A program made the translations under genes and the position numbers. From Pseudocolwellia sp049933045 (GTDB lineage: Bacteria; Pseudomonadota; Gammaproteobacteria; Enterobacterales; Alteromonadaceae), in contig NZ_CP187926.1 of assembly GCF_049933045.1 (NCBI RefSeq), positions 2,170,001 to 2,234,000 on the forward strand: a stretch of 64,000 nt of DNA, in the 5' to 3' direction. Below, piece by piece: positions 61,513-64,000 of this stretch. Below the pieces are notes generated by a model that searched no databases, was not told the DNA's origin, and was given only the letters and a program-made list of their open reading frames with translations. Numbering within the stretch: the stretch's first letter is position 1; the number at the start of each line of letters is the position of its first letter.

Positions 61513-64000
61513 ATGAGTAAGAATACAAGCCTTTTCAATCCTGTATTAGCGAAAAGAAAAGGGAAAAATGCAGATAAAAAAACATGGACGAACTTACAAG
61601 GCAGTAGCTCAAGTTTAGCGATATATCATGGTGCATGTAATGCCGACTCGCCTGTTTTGTTACTGACTCATGACACGCCATCTGCCATAAGAATTGAGCA
61701 CGAACTTAAAAGCTTAAATAGCAGTAATGCCTTATCAATTTGCTTATTTCCTGATTGGGAAACATTACCTTACGATACTTTTTCACCGCATCAAGACATT
61801 ATTTCGCAACGCCTTGCAACTTTATATCAATTGTCTCGAATGAAAAAAGGCGTAGTGATTGTTCCAGTTTGTACTTTACTGCAACGTATTTCACCTAAGA
61901 AGTATCTTGAACAAAACAGTTTAATCATCAAAAAAGGTGATAGAAAAGATCTTACTCAGTTAAAACGAGAACTGGAAGCGAGCGGTTACCGTGCTGTAGA
62001 TCAAGTAATGGAACATGGTGAATTTAGTGCACGTGGCGCAATTATCGATCTATTTCCTATGGGCAGTAAAACACCATTCAGATTAGATTTTTTTGACGAT
62101 GAAATTGACGAAATTCGTTTATTCGATCCTGAAACTCAACGTTCGAGTGACAAAATTGCAGGCATAGATTTATTACCTGCCCATGAATTTCCAACAGATG
62201 AAAACGGTATTAATTTATTTAGAAGTCAATACCGTGAAATGTTCACAGGTAATATTCCTAAAGAGTCTGTGTATCATCAAGTCAGCAATGGCATTTTACC
62301 CGCTGGTATCGAATATTATTTACCACTATTTTTTGATGAAACTAATACCTTGTGTGACTACTTACCCGAGAATACTTTAGTCATTATTTCGGGTGATATT
62401 GATAAAGCACAAGCTGGATTCTGGACAGATGCCACCTTTAGATATGAAGATCGAAAATATGATACTTCTCGCCCGTTAGTCGCCCCTGATAAATTATTTT
62501 TAAATAGTGAAGAGCTTTACACCGAGTTAAAACCTTACGATAGAATTGTTTTACAAGCGAACCGTGCAACTAAAACAGCAGAAAACCCTCAATTAAACAT
62601 AGAATTAACTGCTACACTTGAAAGTAACCTTGATGAAGAACCTAGCACTAAAGCAGGCACAATTCATTTCGATGTAAAATCGTTACCTGATCTCACCGTA
62701 GACCATAAATTAAAACAACCATTTGAGTTATTAACTCGATTCATGAAAGACAAAGAATCGCCAGGTAAAATACTCTTTGTTGCTGAGAGCCAAGGTCGAC
62801 GTGAAAGTGTTTTAGAACTGCTTAAACGCGACAATATAAAACCTAAAACCTTTAATGATATCGACAGTTTTGTTGAAAGTGATGACGTTATAGGTATTAC
62901 CGTAAACGCCCTCACCCATGGTTTTATCTTTCAAAGTAAAGGCGTGGCTAAAAAGAATGCTATCGCTTTAATTACTGAATCAGAATTACTCGGTGATAGA
63001 GTCCAACAAACTCGTCGTCGCAATAAACAAAAAGATATTCAAGCTGACGCATTATTTAAAAACCTCGCTGAATTATCTATCGGTCAACCGGTTATGCATA
63101 TTGACCATGGTATTGGACGTTATTCAGGATTAGAAACATTAGAAACTGGCGGCATGACCACTGAATTTTTAATGTTAAGTTATGCTAACGATGCAAAACT
63201 TTACGTGCCCGTTGCTTCATTACATTTGATTAGCCGTTATTCAGGCACAGATGCTGAACATGCACCTTTACATAAGTTAGGTACAGATAGCTGGAGTAAA
63301 GCGAAGAAAAAAGCCGTTGAAAAAGTTAAAGATGTAGCGGCAGAACTATTAGATATTTACGCCAAACGCGCTAACAATCATGGTTATACTTTTAAACGAG
63401 ACAAGCAAGAATATCGTGCCTTTGCTGACAGTTTTGGTTTTGAAGAAACGCATGACCAAGAACAAGCTATTAATGCAGTGATCAGTGATATGTTGTCATC
63501 TAAAACCATGGATCGTCTAGTTTGTGGTGATGTTGGTTTTGGTAAAACAGAAGTAGCAATGCGTGCGGCATTTATTGCGGTTAACGATGGTAAACAAACC
63601 GCCATTCTTGTACCTACTACTCTACTTGCTCAGCAGCATTATGAAAACTTCAGAGATCGCTTCGCCAACTGGCCTATTTCAATCGAAGTATTATCGCGCT
63701 TTAAAACCACTAAAGAGCAAAATGCAGTTATCGCCAAAGTAGAATCTGGCGAAATAGATATTTTAATCGGTACTCATAAGCTTTTACAAAACAGTATTAA
63801 ATATAAAGATTTAGGTTTATTAATTGTTGATGAAGAACATCGCTTTGGTGTTAAACAAAAAGAAAAAATTAAACAGCTAAGAAGTAATGTTGATATTTTA
63901 ACACTAACAGCCACACCTATTCCAAGAACGTTAAATATGGCGATGGGCGGCATGCGTGATTTATCTATTATTGCTACACCACCAGCAAAACGTTTAGCAG
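61513..64000 (+). CDS. mfd: Transcription-repair coupling factor Mfd, 3' part outside window
   Basis: ATP-dependent DNA translocase that removes stalled RNA polymerase and recruits UvrA. The first 829 codons are present. The N-terminal UvrB-homology module has ICLFPDWETLPYDTFSPHQD near 85 and the run AIIDLFPMGSKTPFRLDFFD near 180. The polymerase-interaction domain has VMHIDHGIGRYSGLETLETG near 530. The helicase motor starts with GDVGFGKTEVAMRAAF (Walker A, about 675) and has LLIVDEEHRFGVKQKEKIKQ (Walker B) and LTATPIPRTLNMAMGGMRDL near the right edge. The frame stays open to 64000. Confidence 0.97.
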   Translation, partial: MSKNTSLFNPVLAKRKGKNADKKTWTNLQGSSSSLAIYHGACNADSPVLLLTHDTPSAIRIEHELKSLNSSNALSICLFPDWETLPYDTFSPHQDIISQRLATLYQLSRMKKGVVIVPVCTLLQRISPKKYLEQNSLIIKKGDRKDLTQLKRELEASGYRAVDQVMEHGEFSARGAIIDLFPMGSKTPFRLDFFDDEIDEIRLFDPETQRSSDKIAGIDLLPAHEFPTDENGINLFRSQYREMFTGNIPKESVYHQVSNGILPAGIEYYLPLFFDETNTLCDYLPENTLVIISGDIDKAQAGFWTDATFRYEDRKYDTSRPLVAPDKLFLNSEELYTELKPYDRIVLQANRATKTAENPQLNIELTATLESNLDEEPSTKAGTIHFDVKSLPDLTVDHKLKQPFELLTRFMKDKESPGKILFVAESQGRRESVLELLKRDNIKPKTFNDIDSFVESDDVIGITVNALTHGFIFQSKGVAKKNAIALITESELLGDRVQQTRRRNKQKDIQADALFKNLAELSIGQPVMHIDHGIGRYSGLETLETGGMTTEFLMLSYANDAKLYVPVASLHLISRYSGTDAEHAPLHKLGTDSWSKAKKKAVEKVKDVAAELLDIYAKRANNHGYTFKRDKQEYRAFADSFGFEETHDQEQAINAVISDMLSSKTMDRLVCGDVGFGKTEVAMRAAFIAVNDGKQTAILVPTTLLAQQHYENFRDRFANWPISIEVLSRFKTTKEQNAVIAKVESGEIDILIGTHKLLQNSIKYKDLGLLIVDEEHRFGVKQKEKIKQLRSNVDILTLTATPIPRTLNMAMGGMRDLSIIATPPAKRLA

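Overview
The window looks like a chromosomal segment of an AT-rich marine gammaproteobacterium of the order Alteromonadales. Colwelliaceae (Colwellia or Thalassotalea-like) is my best guess. The reasons are the low-GC coding style, the gammaproteobacterial gene orders (sdhCDAB-sucAB, sucCD, gltA, rimP-nusA-infB-rbfA-truB-rpsO-pnp-nlpI, rsxABCDGE-nth, mfd) and protein sequences close to E. coli or Shewanella counterparts. I see no rRNA, tRNA, CRISPR array, prophage or full insertion sequence. The genus is inference from the sequence alone.

Layout. 1-4184 (minus): an RND efflux operon, outer-membrane factor, adaptor, then a permease running off the left edge. 4804-5361: a DUF5610 protein. 5527-10393: ethanolamine use, eutB-eutC-permease with a divergent AraC-type regulator. 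10500-11613: a zinc-ribbon protein and an RraB-domain protein. 11783-13310: a small accessory patch, made of a GC-rich palindromic element with 57/59-bp inverted ends and a DUF2971 gene. 13343-25091: TCA-cycle genes, sucCD, sucAB and sdhCDAB on the minus strand, with gltA divergent. 25562-28061: tcdA facing a fused csdA-csdE gene. 28448-33111: an M64-like putative metalloprotease, nlpI and pnp. 33434-35203: an esterase, an Mpo1-like protein and rpsO. 35411-35771: a MITE-like element with terminal repeats and a 3-bp target duplication. 35911-42096: truB-rbfA-infB-nusA-rimP. 42560-44458: a degenerate GGDEF-EAL membrane protein. 44695-51468: rsxABCDGE-nth. 51498-56678: a beta-propeller-like membrane protein, a glyoxalase, a spermidine-synthase-like membrane protein and a DUF1456 protein. 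56792-61195: a five-gene operon, one alpha/beta-hydrolase gene followed by two tandem copies of a two-gene paralog pair. 61513-64000: mfd, cut by the right edge.

How the genes work together. The citrate synthase, 2-oxoglutarate dehydrogenase, succinyl-CoA synthetase and succinate dehydrogenase genes give a nearly continuous block of the oxidative TCA cycle. Ethanolamine is imported by the permease and split by EutBC to acetaldehyde and ammonia; no microcompartment genes are present here. The truB-rimP and rpsO-pnp-nlpI blocks cover translation initiation, ribosome maturation and RNA decay. rsxABCDGE encodes an ion-motive electron-transfer complex.

The most unusual parts are: (1) the hydrolase gene with its doubled (B-A)x2 downstream array, which looks like a toxin with duplicated immunity genes; (2) the GC-rich palindromic element at 11783-12311; (3) the MITE-like element at 35411-35771; (4) the CsdA-CsdE fusion; (5) tandem terminator hairpins just ahead of rimP; (6) two one-base frameshifts, in sucA and in the efflux outer-membrane gene, both in A-rich tracts and both suggestive of sequencing error.
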